Positions 9,397 through 17,840 of a stretch of DNA of 64,000 nt are shown piece after piece. The notes beneath the pieces are model-generated. The model was not told the DNA's origin and made no database searches. It saw only the letters and a list, made by a program, of their open reading frames with translations. The translations under genes were made by a program, and so were the position numbers. The DNA lies in assembly GCA_017470985.1 (NCBI GenBank), contig JAFUXA010000007.1, positions 31,252-95,251 of the forward strand, given 5' to 3'. The stretch's first letter is position 1, and every line of letters begins with the position of its first letter. This DNA comes from Lachnospiraceae bacterium. Its GTDB lineage: Bacteria; Bacillota; Clostridia; Lachnospirales; Lachnospiraceae.

Positions 9397-10826
9397 ATAA
9401 ATTAAAACTCTTTTTGGAAAATTTTTTGGTATATGGATTGGGCGGCGTAATCAGTCAGATTGTTCCGCTTATTATGGTACCTATTGTTACCCATATTATG
9501 CCCAATACAGATTATTATGGAATTACAGATATGTCCCAGACTATTGTAAGTTTCTGTAGCGCCATTGCACTTATGGGAATGTATGATGCCATGTATCGTA
9601 TGTTCTTTGAAAAAGAAGAGAGTGAATACAAAAAGACTGTGTGCTCCACTGCATTATTATTTACAATAGCATCATCATTTATAGTCTTTTTGTTGATGAT
9701 TATATTTAGAGCGCAAATTGCAGGAGCATTTTATAATAATAGAAATCTGGCATATGTGGTATATATTACTGCCATGTCAACTCTTGTGGGAGCCACCAAT
9801 GGTATTATATCTGCTCCTACTCGAATGGAGAATAAACGCAAGATTTTCCTGATTACCAATACACTTAGTCCGGTATTCTCATATTCTATTGCAATACCTT
9901 TGCTTTTGGCAGGACATTATATAATTGCTTTGCCGCTTGCTTATGCATTGTCTGCATTGATTTTGGAAGCATCATTTGCATGTATGAATCATAAGTGGTT
10001 TTCCCTTGGATTATTTGATAAGGAACTGCTGAAGAAGATGCTTGTTATTGCCTTGCCTTTAATGCCGAATTTTCTGGTATACTGGTTGTTCAACTCAGCT
10101 GACAGGCTTATGATTACACATTTGATAGGTATAGGGGCTTCCGGTGTCTATGCTGTCGGTGCCAAGCTTGGATTGGCAAGCCAGTTAATATATACTGCCT
10201 TTGCAGGTGGTTGGCAGTTTTTCGCATTTTCAACTATGAAGGAGGAGAATCAGGTTCAAACCAACTCCAGAATATTTGAATATTTAGGTGGTATTTCCTT
10301 TGCTGCAACTATGTTTATATGTGCGTTGGCAGAACCGATTTATGCTTTGTTATTTGACCAGGAATATCATGGTGCATTTATTGTATCTCCATACCTGTTT
10401 TTGGCGCCATTACTTCAGATGTTGTTTCAGGTGGCAGCCAACCAGTTTCTTGTTATCAAGAAGACCTGGCCGAATTTATTTATATTGGCTGTAGGTGCTT
10501 TGGCAAATATTATTATTAATTATGTGATGATTCCGAAAATTGGAATTGAGGGAGCAGCGTTGGCAACTCTTATTGGATATGCTATGGCAGATATAATCTG
10601 CTGTATCGTCTTAATCAAGATGGATTTGATGGTACTGTCAACCAGATTCATGTTGGCAGTGTTGATTACAGGATTTTTGCTTGTTATGTGGAGATTTGTA
10701 TTTATCCATCATGTCTTTATTACATTGGTAGCAGCAGTGGGATTGAGCCTGATACTGGTAGTTTTATATAGAGATGATGTTATGAGAATAGTGAATGCTT
10801 TGATTCATAGAGGAGATAATAAATAA
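9393..10826 (+). CDS. Polysaccharide flippase (Wzx/MATE-like, MOP superfamily)
   Basis: A 477-residue polytopic membrane protein that would flip the undecaprenyl-diphosphate-linked repeat unit across the membrane. About 12-14 hydrophobic segments are visible. The N-terminal FLVYGLGGVISQIVPLIMVPIVTHIM and the SADRLMITHLIGIGASGVYAVGAKLG block are characteristic of the RfbX/Wzx branch, and length is normal. It starts in the last codons of the preceding GT gene. No Wzy-like polymerase is obvious in the window; the DUF2142-like protein at 1674 or a gene outside could fill that role. Confidence 0.88.
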   Translation: MNKLKLFLENFLVYGLGGVISQIVPLIMVPIVTHIMPNTDYYGITDMSQTIVSFCSAIALMGMYDAMYRMFFEKEESEYKKTVCSTALLFTIASSFIVFLLMIIFRAQIAGAFYNNRNLAYVVYITAMSTLVGATNGIISAPTRMENKRKIFLITNTLSPVFSYSIAIPLLLAGHYIIALPLAYALSALILEASFACMNHKWFSLGLFDKELLKKMLVIALPLMPNFLVYWLFNSADRLMITHLIGIGASGVYAVGAKLGLASQLIYTAFAGGWQFFAFSTMKEENQVQTNSRIFEYLGGISFAATMFICALAEPIYALLFDQEYHGAFIVSPYLFLAPLLQMLFQVAANQFLVIKKTWPNLFILAVGALANIIINYVMIPKIGIEGAALATLIGYAMADIICCIVLIKMDLMVLSTRFMLAVLITGFLLVMWRFVFIHHVFITLVAAVGLSLILVVLYRDDVMRIVNALIHRGDNK

Positions 10827-10827
10827 C

Positions 10828-11316
10828 ATGAGAATGAGAAGATTAGAGGAGAAAGATGCTCCTTTTATGCTGGAGTGGATGCATGATGAAAGCGTAGTTG
10901 AATATTTATCAGCGAATTTTGCAGCCAAGACAATAGATGACTGCAAGGCTTTTATAGAGTCATCATACACGGATACAGATGTAAATATGGCTGTGGTAAA
11001 TGATGATGATGAGTATATGGGAACTGTCAGTTTGAAACATATACAGGATAAAACAGCAGAATTTGCTATTACATTTCGCAAATGTGCCATGGGCCAGGGA
11101 TATTCAACTTATGGCATAAAGAAAATCATAGAATATGGACTGGAAGAGTTAGGACTTGAGAGCGTATATTGGTGTGTATCTCCGGATAATGCCAGAGCGG
11201 TTCGCTTTTATGACAAAAATGGTTATAATAGAGTAGATTCAGCTATTTTGAATATAGTAGGAGATTATTCACCTGAACAGATTGAATATTTTATATGGTA
11301 TCAGGTGTGCAAATAA
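10828..11316 (+). CDS. GNAT-family N-acetyltransferase
   Basis: A 162-residue acetyl-CoA-dependent acetyltransferase of the RimJ/RimL-like GNAT group. Seen: MRMRRLEEKDAPFMLEWM at the N-terminus, an acetyl-CoA pyrophosphate-binding region around AMGQGYSTYGIKKII and the VSPDNARAVRFYDKNGY motif near the C-terminus, typical of the fold. It begins one base after the flippase stop and precedes the FdtA- and FdtB-like genes. By position it is the best candidate to N-acetylate the 3-amino-3,6-dideoxyhexose made by those two enzymes. That assignment is inference, because family members also modify proteins and other amines. Confidence 0.8.
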   Translation: MRMRRLEEKDAPFMLEWMHDESVVEYLSANFAAKTIDDCKAFIESSYTDTDVNMAVVNDDDEYMGTVSLKHIQDKTAEFAITFRKCAMGQGYSTYGIKKIIEYGLEELGLESVYWCVSPDNARAVRFYDKNGYNRVDSAILNIVGDYSPEQIEYFIWYQVCK

Positions 11317-11335
11317 AGCGCGAGAGGATTAGAAA

Positions 11336-11737
11336 ATGCAAGTAGTAAAATATGTATTTCAGCCCCATGGTGATGATAGAGGGCAGTTGGTTGCTTTGGA
11401 AGAAATGAAAGATATCCCTTTTGAAATAAAGAGAGTTTATTATATGTATGACACCAAGGAAGGTGTAACCAGAGGTTATCATGCTCATAAGAATTTGGAG
11501 CAGATTCTGATTTGCATACATGGCAGTTGCAAGATTCGCCTCAATGATGGAACAGAGACCAAGGTGGTTCCTCTTGAAAAACCATACGAGGGATTGTATG
11601 TTGCCAATAATATGTGGAGAGAAATGTTTGACTTCTCTCCTGACGCAGTTCTTATGGTCTTGGCATCAGAATTGTATGATGAATCAGATTATATCAGAGA
11701 TTATGACGAATTTTTGAAATTCGTAGGAGGTAAATAA
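11336..11737 (+). CDS. fdtA: dTDP-4-oxo-6-deoxyglucose 3,4-ketoisomerase, FdtA/QdtA-like (WxcM-type cupin)
   Basis: A 133-residue cupin that moves the keto group of dTDP-4-keto-6-deoxyglucose from C4 to C3, the committed step towards 3-amino-3,6-dideoxyhexoses (Fuc3NAc or Qui3NAc). Seen: [12 protein letters not shown] early, then [10 protein letters not shown] with His49 and His51 at the positions known as catalytic in FdtA, and a cupin core. Length is normal for the family. The aminotransferase gene follows after 2 bases and a GNAT gene precedes, completing an FdtA-FdtB-acetyltransferase set. Whether the product is the galacto (FdtA) or gluco (QdtA) epimer cannot be decided here, so the symbol is provisional. 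Confidence 0.82.
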   Translation: MQVVKYVFQPHGDDRGQLVALEEMKDIPFEIKRVYYMYDTKEGVTRGYHAHKNLEQILICIHGSCKIRLNDGTETKVVPLEKPYEGLYVANNMWREMFDFSPDAVLMVLASELYDESDYIRDYDEFLKFVGGK

Positions 11738-11739
11738 TT

Positions 11740-12837
11740 ATGAAGGTACCATTTGTTACATTTGGACCTCTTCAGCAGGAATTGGATTCTGAATTAAGAG
11801 GTGCATTTGAGAGAGTATATGATAGAAGTTGGTATATAGAAGGCGTAGAGGATGAGGCTTTTGAGAAGGCTTTTGCTAAATATTGTCATACAGATTACTG
11901 TGTGGGAGTCGGCAATGGTTTGGATTCTCTTATGCTTGCATTGAAGGCTTTGGGAGTAGGCGAAGGTGACGAGGTTATAGTGCCTTCTAATACTTATATT
12001 GCTACAGCCCTGGCTGTAACTTATGTAGGAGCTAAGCCTGTATTTGTTGAGCCTGATATCAATACATTCAATATTGATCCAAATAGAATTGAAGCGGCTG
12101 TGACCGAGAAAACCAAGGCTATAATGCCGGTACATCTATATGGTCAGGCTTGTGATATGGATCCGATTATGGAGATCGCCAGAAAACATGGCTTGTATGT
12201 GGTAGAAGATTGCGCTCAGGCACATGGTGCTACTTATAAGGGAAGAGTTATTGGTTCCTTTGGTGATGCGGCAGGATTCTCATTCTATCCTGGCAAGAAC
12301 TTAGGAGCTCTTGGTGATGCAGGTGCTACAACTACCAACAGTAAAGAGCTGGCTGATAAGATTCGTGCTTTGGGAAATTACGGATCTGATTATAAGTACC
12401 ATCATATATATCAGGGGAATAATTCCAGATTAGATGAGTTGCAGGCAGCATTTTTGGCAGCTAAGCTTCCACATCTTGAAAAGGTAAATGAGAATAGAAG
12501 AGCTACTGCAGATAAATATTTATCAGGAATTAATAATCCTGAAGTTATTCTGCCTGTTGTTCCGGATTATGCTGTTCCTGTATGGCATATATTTGGAATC
12601 AGATGTAAGAGAAGAGATGAGTTAGAGAAGCATCTAAATGATTTGGGAATAAGCACTAATAAGCATTATCCAATACCTATGCATCTGCAGGGATGCTATT
12701 CAGATTTGGGATATAGCGAGGGTGATTTCCCGATTGCAGAAGAGATAAGCAAGACTGAATTAAGTTTGCCGATGTACTATGGTATGACTGATGAAGAGAT
12801 ACAGTATGTTATAGATGGTATCAACAGTTTTAAATAA
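11740..12837 (+). CDS. fdtB: DegT/DnrJ/EryC1 sugar aminotransferase, FdtB/QdtB-like
   Basis: A 365-residue PLP-dependent aminotransferase expected to aminate the 3-keto-6-deoxyhexose made by the upstream isomerase, using glutamate. Seen: the N-terminal [26 protein letters not shown] (cofactor phosphate region), [11 protein letters not shown] with Asp157 and Gln160 contacting the pyridine ring, and [15 protein letters not shown] with Lys186 as the Schiff-base lysine. Length and order fit the DegT family. It starts 2 bases after the isomerase stop with GGAGG in the preceding coding end, so the two are co-translated. The exact sugar is inference from context. Confidence 0.87.
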   Translation: MKVPFVTFGPLQQELDSELRGAFERVYDRSWYIEGVEDEAFEKAFAKYCHTDYCVGVGNGLDSLMLALKALGVGEGDEVIVPSNTYIATALAVTYVGAKPVFVEPDINTFNIDPNRIEAAVTEKTKAIMPVHLYGQACDMDPIMEIARKHGLYVVEDCAQAHGATYKGRVIGSFGDAAGFSFYPGKNLGALGDAGATTTNSKELADKIRALGNYGSDYKYHHIYQGNNSRLDELQAAFLAAKLPHLEKVNENRRATADKYLSGINNPEVILPVVPDYAVPVWHIFGIRCKRRDELEKHLNDLGISTNKHYPIPMHLQGCYSDLGYSEGDFPIAEEISKTELSLPMYYGMTDEEIQYVIDGINSFK

Positions 12838-12859
12838 TTAGTTGTGAGCGAAGAGGATA

Positions 12860-13927
12860 ATGAACAATAATAGAAATGCTAGGCAATCAAATATAGAATT
12901 GTTGAGAGTACTATGTATGCTTGGTGTAGTAGTTCTTCATTTTAACAATCCTGTAATTGGAGGAGCGATAGACAAAGTTGCTCCTGCATCTATGCATAGA
13001 CTGGCTCTATGTGTTGCGGAAAGTATAGCTGTATGTGCAGTTGATTTGTTTGTATTAATTACAGGATATTTCTTGTGTAACAGTTCAAAATCCAGAAGTG
13101 TAGTGAAGCCGATTAAGCTGTTGGTTCAGGTGATTGTATTTAATGAAGCCTGGTATTTAATCGAAAGCTTTATACAACACCGACCTATTGATATGAAGTA
13201 TGGCGTGTTTAATTATTTATTTCCGGCATCTTACTTTGCAATTTTGTATGCGGCAGTTTATCTGGTGTCACCGTTGATCAATAGAGCCTTTGATGGTATG
13301 CAAGATGCTAATCTTGACAAAGTAGTAGCTTTGCTGGTGATATTATTTTCCATCGAGCCTTATGCAGTGGAGTTATTAGAACATAAGACTGGAATGAGTT
13401 TTGTGGGGCTGTCTTTTATAAGCGCTTATGGAAATGGTGATGGATATAATATTGTGAATTTTATCCTCATGTATATTATTGGTCTGTGGATTAGACGGCG
13501 GGAAGATTCTATCAAGAAGATTTCAAGCTGGATAATATTTTGGATATGGATTGTTGATGTTGCATTTATTGTATGGATTATTCAATATGACTGGAACTAT
13601 GCATTGGAATATTTAAGCCCATTTGTAGTTGCGCAGGCGGCACTGTTATTTGTAATATTTAACAGATTGAGTATTCAGAGCAGGATTATCAACAGCCTGG
13701 CCAAAGCTACATTTAGCGTATATTTATTAAATGGCTTTATGCTTCATTATATAGATGTGAATAAAATCGTGAATCAAAACATATTGGTTATGATTATAGA
13801 AATTGCAATTGTGGCAATTGTGATTTATATCTTGTGTTGGATTCTCGAAATGATTTATTCATTTATTGTAGACAGAGTGATTCTGGGTGGAATTTCCAAG
13901 GATGCATTGTCTATAAAATACCATTAG
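12860..13927 (+). CDS. Acyltransferase-3 family membrane O-acyltransferase
   Basis: A 355-residue multi-spanning membrane protein of the acyltransferase_3 (OafA/WecH-like) family that transfers acetyl or another acyl group to extracytoplasmic or lipid-linked sugars. Seen: RQSNIELLRVLCMLGVVVLHF at the N-terminus, with the Arg/His motif of the family, and about ten hydrophobic helices. It is the last gene before a new promoter at 13928, so it likely ends the upstream transcript. The substrate is probably the polysaccharide made by the locus. Confidence 0.85.
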   Translation: MNNNRNARQSNIELLRVLCMLGVVVLHFNNPVIGGAIDKVAPASMHRLALCVAESIAVCAVDLFVLITGYFLCNSSKSRSVVKPIKLLVQVIVFNEAWYLIESFIQHRPIDMKYGVFNYLFPASYFAILYAAVYLVSPLINRAFDGMQDANLDKVVALLVILFSIEPYAVELLEHKTGMSFVGLSFISAYGNGDGYNIVNFILMYIIGLWIRRREDSIKKISSWIIFWIWIVDVAFIVWIIQYDWNYALEYLSPFVVAQAALLFVIFNRLSIQSRIINSLAKATFSVYLLNGFMLHYIDVNKIVNQNILVMIIEIAIVAIVIYILCWILEMIYSFIVDRVILGGISKDALSIKYH

Positions 13928-13956
13928 TCGACATCGTGATAGTTTAATGATAGAAT
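13928..13956 (+). promoter_or_regulatory. Predicted sigma-A promoter upstream of rmlC
   Basis: TCGACA at 13928-13933, a 17-base spacer and TAGAAT at 13951-13956. It overlaps the acyltransferase stop codon and reads towards rmlC. A short AGGTT/AACCT hairpin with a T-rich tail follows at about 13971-13989 and may weakly terminate upstream transcripts. Confidence 0.55.
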
Positions 13957-14005
13957 AAACAAGGTTTTTAGTTTACAACCTGTATTTTTGGAGGAACAAA
14001 TAGAT

Positions 14006-14590
14006 ATGGCAAAATATGGCAAGATTGAAGTTACTGAAGATTGTAACGGTATTAAAGGTTTAAAGGTAATCGAGCCTTCAGTATTCGGTGATGAGCGCGG
14101 TTACTTTATGGAGACATATAATTATAATGATTTCAAGGCAGCAGGCATTGACTGCGAATTTGTACAGGACAATCAGTCTGCTTCCAAGAAGGGCGTGCTT
14201 CGTGGATTGCATTTCCAGCTTAATTACCCACAGGATAAGCTTGTGCGCGTAATCAAAGGTGAAGTCTATGATGTGGCAGTTGATTTGCGTGAAGGTTCTG
14301 AGACATTTGGTAAATGGTTTGGAATTAAGCTTACAGAGGAGAACAAGAAGCAGTTCTTCATTCCAAAGAATTTCGCACATGGATTCCTTGTGCTTTCTGA
14401 TTATGCAGAGTTTTGCTACAAGGTTACTGATTTCTATCATCCAAATGATGAGGGTGGATTAATGTACAACGATCCTGATATTGGAGTTGAGTGGCCACTT
14501 CCGGAAGGAATGACAGAGGATGATTTGATTTTGTCTGACAAGGACAAGGTGAACTGGAGTTATAAAGAATATTTAGCTGAACATCGTTAG
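14006..14590 (+). CDS. rfbC: dTDP-4-dehydrorhamnose 3,5-epimerase
   Basis: A 194-residue RmlC/RfbC enzyme that epimerises dTDP-4-keto-6-deoxyglucose at C3 and C5 on the route to dTDP-L-rhamnose. The start is ATG 14006, after GGAGGA; an upstream in-frame TTG at 13988 overlaps that ribosome binding site and is rejected. Seen: DERGYFMETYN, FVQDNQSASKKGVLRGLHFQ (the catalytic His is in RGLHFQ), VDLREGSETFGKW and IPKNFAHGFLVLSD, all diagnostic. rmlA, rmlB and rmlD are not in the window. Together with the FdtA-like gene it suggests the locus draws both L-rhamnose and an amino-dideoxyhexose from the same dTDP-keto sugar. Confidence 0.93.
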   Translation: MAKYGKIEVTEDCNGIKGLKVIEPSVFGDERGYFMETYNYNDFKAAGIDCEFVQDNQSASKKGVLRGLHFQLNYPQDKLVRVIKGEVYDVAVDLREGSETFGKWFGIKLTEENKKQFFIPKNFAHGFLVLSDYAEFCYKVTDFYHPNDEGGLMYNDPDIGVEWPLPEGMTEDDLILSDKDKVNWSYKEYLAEHR

Positions 14591-14670
14591 GATTTTCGGG
14601 CTGACATAAGTGCAACGGATACTGATTCGATGCATTTGTTGTATGAAATGTTGGATAAGGAATATAAGAA

Positions 14671-15207
14671 ATGAGCAACAATGAGTTGAGAATTCGAATG
14701 TATCCCAAACCTAGGGATGTATTTGATATAATTGTCAATTGGTTGACAAAATATAAAGCTTTTGCATGGTTTAAACCTATTTACTATGCTGCCAAAGAAT
14801 TTTGGCTCTACGCCCTGTTCGGCCTGGGAACCATAATTATAAGTATTGGCTCCTATGACATAATGACAGAAAGCATGGGCATGCCGATTCTGATTGCCAA
14901 TGCAATCTCCTGGATTGGCGCTACACTTTTTGCTTTTGCAACAAACCGTAAATGGGTATTTACTACTCATGTGAAGGGCGCATGGGCCTTTGTGGTTCAA
15001 TTGGTAGGATTCAGTGGCGGCCGATTCGTTACTCTTATTATGGAGGAGTGGATACTTCTGTTTTTCGTATATATGAAGGGCTTGCCAAATATGCCTGTGA
15101 AATATGTGGCACAGGTATTGGTTATTGCTATCAACTACTTGATTAGCAAGCTGGTAGTATTCAGAAGCAGAACGGCTCCGGTGGATCATGAGAGATTAGA
15201 GTCTTAG
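14671..15207 (+). CDS. GtrA-family membrane protein
   Basis: A 178-residue protein with four hydrophobic segments (about residues 47-67, 73-92, 105-126 and 143-162) of the GtrA/DPMS family, which is associated with moving or presenting polyprenyl-phosphate-linked sugars. Seen: ALFGLGTIIISIGSYDIM, NAISWIGATLFAFATNRKWVF (the NRKWVF motif is typical of GtrA) and INYLISKLVVFR at the end, also typical. The next gene is a DPM-like transferase with C-terminal membrane helices. The pair would build and flip one lipid-phosphate sugar for side-chain addition. Confidence 0.86.
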   Translation: MSNNELRIRMYPKPRDVFDIIVNWLTKYKAFAWFKPIYYAAKEFWLYALFGLGTIIISIGSYDIMTESMGMPILIANAISWIGATLFAFATNRKWVFTTHVKGAWAFVVQLVGFSGGRFVTLIMEEWILLFFVYMKGLPNMPVKYVAQVLVIAINYLISKLVVFRSRTAPVDHERLES

Positions 15208-15224
15208 TTAGGAGAATTATTAGG

Positions 15225-16151
15225 ATGGATAAAATAGCAGTACTTATACCATGCTATAATGAATCTCAGACAATAGAGAAAGTAGTGACAGATTTCAAAC
15301 GGGCATTGCCTGACGCTGTCGTTTATGTATATGACAATAATTCCACAGATAACACTGCTGAGATTGCAGCGGCAGCAGGTGCTGTTGTTCGACATGAGTA
15401 TCAGCAGGGCAAGGGAAATGTTATTCGCCGTATGTTTAGAGACATAGATGCCCAGTGCTATCTCATGGTGGATGGTGATGACACATATCCGGCAGAGTTT
15501 GCGCCGGAGATGGCAGCTAAGGTCTTGGAGAGAAATGTGGATATGGTTGTGGGAGACAGATTGTCTTCTACTTATTTTGAGGAGAACAAGAGACCATTTC
15601 ATAACTTCGGAAATTCTCTGGTTCGCTGGTCCATTAATAAATTATTCCACAATGATATCAAGGATATCATGACTGGTTACAGAGCTTTCTCTTATCAGTT
15701 TGTGAAGACATTTCCTGTATTATCACAGGGCTTTGAGATTGAGACAGAGATGACAATCCATGCATCTGACAAGAATATGTTCATGGAAAATGTTGTTATA
15801 GAATATCGTGACAGACCGGAAGGTTCAGAGTCCAAGCTGAATACATATTCAGACGGTATGAAGGTTTTGCTTACCATTGCAGGGCTTTTTAGAAATTATA
15901 AGCCTATGGCTTTCTTTGGAGCTATATCAATTATTTTGATGCTTCTTGGTGTGGTATTTTTGATTCCGGTATTGGTTGAATATGCAAATACCGGTTTGGT
16001 TGAGCGATTCCCAACACTTATAGTGTGTGGCTTCGTTTTTCTGACAGCTATTATCTCGTTCTTCTCAGGAATGATTTTACAGACAATAGCTCACAAGAAT
16101 CGCCAGGACTTCGAAATGGAGTTGCAGCGCGTCGCTCACGACGTCAAGTAA
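15225..16151 (+). CDS. Polyprenyl-phosphate sugar transferase with C-terminal membrane helices (GT2)
   Basis: A 308-residue GT2 enzyme that should transfer a sugar to undecaprenyl phosphate. Seen: AVLIPCYNESQTIEKVV at 5-21, YDNNSTDNT at 36-44, MVDGDDTYPAE at 81-91 and two C-terminal membrane segments at about 229-251 and 263-286, as in GtrB/Csb-type transferases. It follows gtrA by 17 bases. This is the second lipid-phosphate transferase of the locus (the other is at 3958), so two different activated sugars may be supplied outside the cell. A large inverted-repeat cluster follows its stop. Confidence 0.87.
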   Translation: MDKIAVLIPCYNESQTIEKVVTDFKRALPDAVVYVYDNNSTDNTAEIAAAAGAVVRHEYQQGKGNVIRRMFRDIDAQCYLMVDGDDTYPAEFAPEMAAKVLERNVDMVVGDRLSSTYFEENKRPFHNFGNSLVRWSINKLFHNDIKDIMTGYRAFSYQFVKTFPVLSQGFEIETEMTIHASDKNMFMENVVIEYRDRPEGSESKLNTYSDGMKVLLTIAGLFRNYKPMAFFGAISIILMLLGVVFLIPVLVEYANTGLVERFPTLIVCGFVFLTAIISFFSGMILQTIAHKNRQDFEMELQRVAHDVK

Positions 16152-16316
16152 TTAGAATATTTATTGTTGTGATAGTTATCTATTATCAGGATCGCTTCCG
16201 CTACCTGCTCGCACCAGCGGTACTAAATTTGCTGCGCTTGTGCTTGCTCATTAAGTACCGGGGCTCGCAATGTTCCTGATATATAGATAACTATCACAAC
16301 AATTCAATTAGTTAAT
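16152..16316. repeat. Long nested inverted repeat, copy A (reverse orientation)
   Basis: Arms at 16163-16191 and 16274-16303 are complementary over about 29 bases with a single one-base indel. Inside, GGTACTaAA at 16219-16227 faces TTaAGTACC at 16251-16259, enclosing a GC-rich apical part. Read on the reverse strand it has the order (C/T)ACTTAA...TTTAGTA then a CGAG/AAGCG-rich segment, the same order as copies B and C. No open frame of note is inside. Its arms are AT-rich and could also end transcription of the upstream operon. Confidence 0.85.
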
Positions 16317-16344
16317 TGCACTTGAAATCCTGACCAACGCAGGG

Positions 16345-16500
16345 CTGGTAGGTATGCGGAACCAGTATCTATTTACAGGAACGTGGAAAACGCCGGCACT
16401 TAACGAAGAAGCGATAGCTTCTGAGTTTAGTATCCGCTGCGTTTTCCCCGTAACGAGAGTGTTCCTGATAATAGATACTGGTTCCACCTACCGGAATAAT
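16345..16500. repeat. Long nested inverted repeat, copy B (forward orientation)
   Basis: Outer arms at 16347-16382 and 16461-16492 are complementary apart from a 4-base insertion (ATGC) in the left arm and a small AT difference. Within lie a perfect 9-bp stem (GGAAAACGC at 16385-16393 with GCGTTTTCC at 16439-16447), the core pair CACTTAA 16397-16403 and TTTAGTA 16426-16432, and an apical AGAAGC/GCTTCT stem (16407-16422). It lies directly behind copy A and before the UDP-sugar pyrophosphorylase gene. Arms share the middle segment TATCTATTATCAGGA with copy A, while the remaining stem sequence differs. Confidence 0.87.
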
Positions 16501-16557
16501 TGGTTAAATAAACATCGGGGGTATAAGGGGAAGAATTTGAGTGGAGGTTACTTTGAA

Positions 16558-17781
16558 ATGACTAAAGAACAGGCAATGAAAGTGCTTGAGGAGCACAATC
16601 AGACACATGTAATGAGAGGTTTCGATGATTTAACATCAAGCCAGCAGGAGACACTTCTCAACCAGATCGCAGATCTGCAGTGGGATGATATAGCTCTTGC
16701 AGGAAATCAGACAGAGATTCCACTTGGTGAGATTACACCAATTGAAGGAATGGATGTAGAAGAAATTGATGCCAAGAGAGATGAGTTTGCCAAGATTGGC
16801 TATGATGCTATCAAGGAAGGCAAAGTTGCAGCACTTCTTCTTGCAGGTGGTATGGGTACTCGTCTCGGATTTGACAAGCCAAAGGGTGAGTTGAATGTGG
16901 GAATTGATAATACTTTATACATTTTCCAGTGCTTAATTAACAATCTCATGGATGTGACAAATGTGGCAGGCAAGACTGTTCCACTTTATATTATGACAAG
17001 TGAGAAGAACAATGACGAGACAATCCGCTTCTTCGAGGAGCAGAATTACTTCGGTTATCCTAAGGAGGATGTGGCTTTCTTCGTTCAGGAGATGGCAGCA
17101 GCTGTAGATTATGACGGCAAGCTTCTCATGGAAGAGCCAGGTCGTCTTGCAACATCACCAAATGGTAATGGTGGATGGTTCTCATCTCTTCAGAAAGCAG
17201 GTCTTTTGGAGGATGTACATAAGCGTGGCGTTGAGTGGATTAATATTTTTGCAGTGGATAATGTGCTTCAGAGAATTTGTGATCCTGCATTTATCGGAGC
17301 TACAATCGCCAGCGGCAAGGTCAGCGGAAGCAAGGTTGTCCGCAAGGTTGATCCATATGAGAAGATGGGTGTAATGTGTCTTGAGGATGGCAAGCCATCA
17401 GTTGTAGAATATTATGAGCTCAGCGAAGATATGGCAGAAGCTACCAACGCTGATGGAAAACTTACATATGCATACGGGGTTATTCTCAATTACATTTTCC
17501 GAGTAGATAAGCTTGAGGAGATTGTGGAGAAGCATTTACCGGTTCATGTGGTGGAGAAAAAGATTCCATATATTACAGCAGAGGGCGAGAATGTTAAGCC
17601 TACAGAACCAAATGGTTACAAGTTTGAGACACTTGTTGTTGACATGATTCGTCTCATGGATGATAATCTGCCATTTGAGGTTGTTCGTGAGAAGGAGTTT
17701 GCTCCAATCAAAAACTTGCACGGTGTGGACTCACTTGATTCAGCTCGCGAGTTGCTCAAGGCAAATGGTGTGGAATTATAA
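16558..17781 (+). CDS. UDP-sugar pyrophosphorylase (UDPGP family, UAP-like)
   Basis: A 407-residue uridylyltransferase of the eukaryote-like UDPGP family that makes UDP-GlcNAc/GalNAc or UDP-glucose from the sugar-1-phosphate and UTP. The start is ATG 16558 after GGAGG at 16543; an open frame extending back to 16354 runs through repeat copy B and is not credible. Seen: LLLAGGMGTRLGFDKPKG at 93-110 (nucleotide-binding loop), SPNGNGGWF, the NIFAVDNVL block and VVEYYELSEDM. Members in Lachnospiraceae are annotated variously; UAP resemblance favours an N-acetylhexosamine substrate, but glucose cannot be ruled out. A terminator-like hairpin follows. Confidence 0.85.
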   Translation: MTKEQAMKVLEEHNQTHVMRGFDDLTSSQQETLLNQIADLQWDDIALAGNQTEIPLGEITPIEGMDVEEIDAKRDEFAKIGYDAIKEGKVAALLLAGGMGTRLGFDKPKGELNVGIDNTLYIFQCLINNLMDVTNVAGKTVPLYIMTSEKNNDETIRFFEEQNYFGYPKEDVAFFVQEMAAAVDYDGKLLMEEPGRLATSPNGNGGWFSSLQKAGLLEDVHKRGVEWINIFAVDNVLQRICDPAFIGATIASGKVSGSKVVRKVDPYEKMGVMCLEDGKPSVVEYYELSEDMAEATNADGKLTYAYGVILNYIFRVDKLEEIVEKHLPVHVVEKKIPYITAEGENVKPTEPNGYKFETLVVDMIRLMDDNLPFEVVREKEFAPIKNLHGVDSLDSARELLKANGVEL

Positions 17782-17795
17782 AAAGATTTATATAG

Positions 17796-17817
17796 ACCCC
17801 GGCTTTTTAGTCGGGGT
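17796..17817 (+). terminator. Hairpin after the UDP-sugar pyrophosphorylase gene
   Basis: ACCCCG and CGGGGT form a 6-bp stem around a GCTTTTTAGT loop. The T tract behind it is weak (TAATTT), so it may act as a partial terminator. Confidence 0.5.
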
Positions 17818-17840
17818 AATTTCAGTATAAAGAGGTTGTT

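Noticed and set aside
16354-16557. N-terminal extension of the UDP-sugar pyrophosphorylase frame
   Set aside because: It runs through repeat copy B and encodes no family sequence; the ATG at 16558 has a good ribosome binding site and starts the conserved protein.
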